Origin: Clostridiales bacterium
Lineage (GTDB): Bacteria; Bacillota; Clostridia; Peptostreptococcales; Natronincolaceae
Direction of reading: 5' to 3'
Assembly (NCBI GenBank): GCA_012800145.1
Contig: JAAZJW010000020.1
Span: 1-5,712, forward strand
Length of the DNA stretch: 5,712 bases
The notes under the pieces were generated by a model. The model did not search any database. It worked only from the letters and a program-made list of their open reading frames with translations, and was not told the origin of the DNA. Both the position numbers and the translations under genes were made by a program. This document shows positions 5,330 through 5,712 of the stretch, piece after piece (the first letter of the stretch is position 1; each line of letters opens with the position of its first letter).

Positions 5330-5712
5330 ATGAATAATAAGTGCACTAATAAAGGATTATTATGGCTGTTTGCTTTTATTGTATTGTTGGTTGGTGTCGG
5401 TTTGTATATAGCAGATTACTATAATCTTCTTCCGCGAAGGACTTATGCCGCTGAAGATTTTAACATTGCAACAGTGTATAGCGAGGTAGACTATAACGAT
5501 AACGGAATCGACGACTATACAGATATTCTGCATGGGGCAAAAATGGATGCCAAAAATTGTCCCACCTATAACGGGGCATATTATAGCGGGGGTTACCCGC
5601 CCGACGACATTGGAGTATGCACTGACGTTGTATGGAGGGCCTTTAAAAACGCAGGGTTCGATTTACGGGAGATGCTCAACAATGATATTATCGCGAGACC
5701 GGGGGATTATCC
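5330..5712 (+). CDS. DUF1287 family protein, membrane-anchored (3' end beyond window)
   Basis: The frame starts at ATG 5330, with GGGAG (5316-5320) 9 nt upstream, and is open to the window end (127 full codons). Residues 9-28 form a single membrane anchor or uncleaved signal; LLPRRTYAAED follows. The rest matches the N-terminal half of Firmicutes DUF1287 proteins: NGIDDYTDIL, GAKMDAK, YYSGGYPPDD, then the diagnostic GVCTDVVWRAFKNAGFDL with its conserved Cys97. That Cys-Thr-Asp motif recalls NlpC/P60-like Cys peptidase-type folds, but the catalytic role in DUF1287 is not established to my knowledge. The acidic DYNDNGIDDYTD (54-65) resembles a calcium-binding loop. The protein is probably extracytoplasmic; its function is unknown. 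Confidence 0.85.
   Translation, partial: MNNKCTNKGLLWLFAFIVLLVGVGLYIADYYNLLPRRTYAAEDFNIATVYSEVDYNDNGIDDYTDILHGAKMDAKNCPTYNGAYYSGGYPPDDIGVCTDVVWRAFKNAGFDLREMLNNDIIARPGDY

Overview
The window reads like a chromosomal stretch of a Gram-positive Clostridia-type anaerobe (Firmicutes, perhaps Peptococcaceae or Desulfotomaculum-like). The signs are a moderately AT-rich sequence, G-rich Shine-Dalgarno sites, TTG and GTG starts, a YlmA-like ABC ATPase, S-layer homology (SLH) anchoring domains and a Clostridia-style DUF1287 protein. The genus cannot be fixed from the sequence alone.

Layout. Positions 1-282 hold no gene, only degenerate interspersed-repeat remnants. A complete YlmA-like ABC ATPase lies on the minus strand (283-1068, TTG start). 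A divergent non-coding region (1069-1716) contains a G-run/C-run palindromic repeat cluster, an extended -10 promoter (about 1334-1342), a molybdenum-cofactor (Moco) type riboswitch aptamer (about 1383-1480) and a hairpin plus U-run (1532-1562) that looks like its expression platform. The controlled gene (best start GTG 1717, stop 4242) encodes an exported SLH-anchored protein. Its domains in order are a molybdopterin-oxidoreductase-like domain, a chitobiase-C-like beta domain, a purple-acid-phosphatase-like FN3 domain, a calcineurin-type metallophosphoesterase and three SLH repeats.

From 4243 the region is a patchwork. There is an unlabelled relic of a SEDS (FtsW/RodA/SpoVE) C-terminus (4364-4534), a good intrinsic terminator (4567-4606), a promoter (4649-4676) and two tandem paralogous two-helix small membrane proteins (4715-4882 and 5099-5278). 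Between the twins sits a truncated EamA-transporter N-terminus (4928-5074). A membrane-anchored DUF1287 protein starts at 5330 and runs off the window end.

How the parts may work together. The strongest biological link is the Moco-type riboswitch placed directly before a protein whose first domain has the molybdopterin-binding fold. That domain lacks any cysteine, the usual Mo ligand in the sulfite-oxidase fold, and is fused to an intact phosphoesterase exposed at the S-layer. The small membrane proteins, the EamA relic and the DUF1287 gene are co-directional with gaps of 24-51 nt and could share the 4649-4676 promoter. No transmembrane partner for the ABC ATPase is present in the window.
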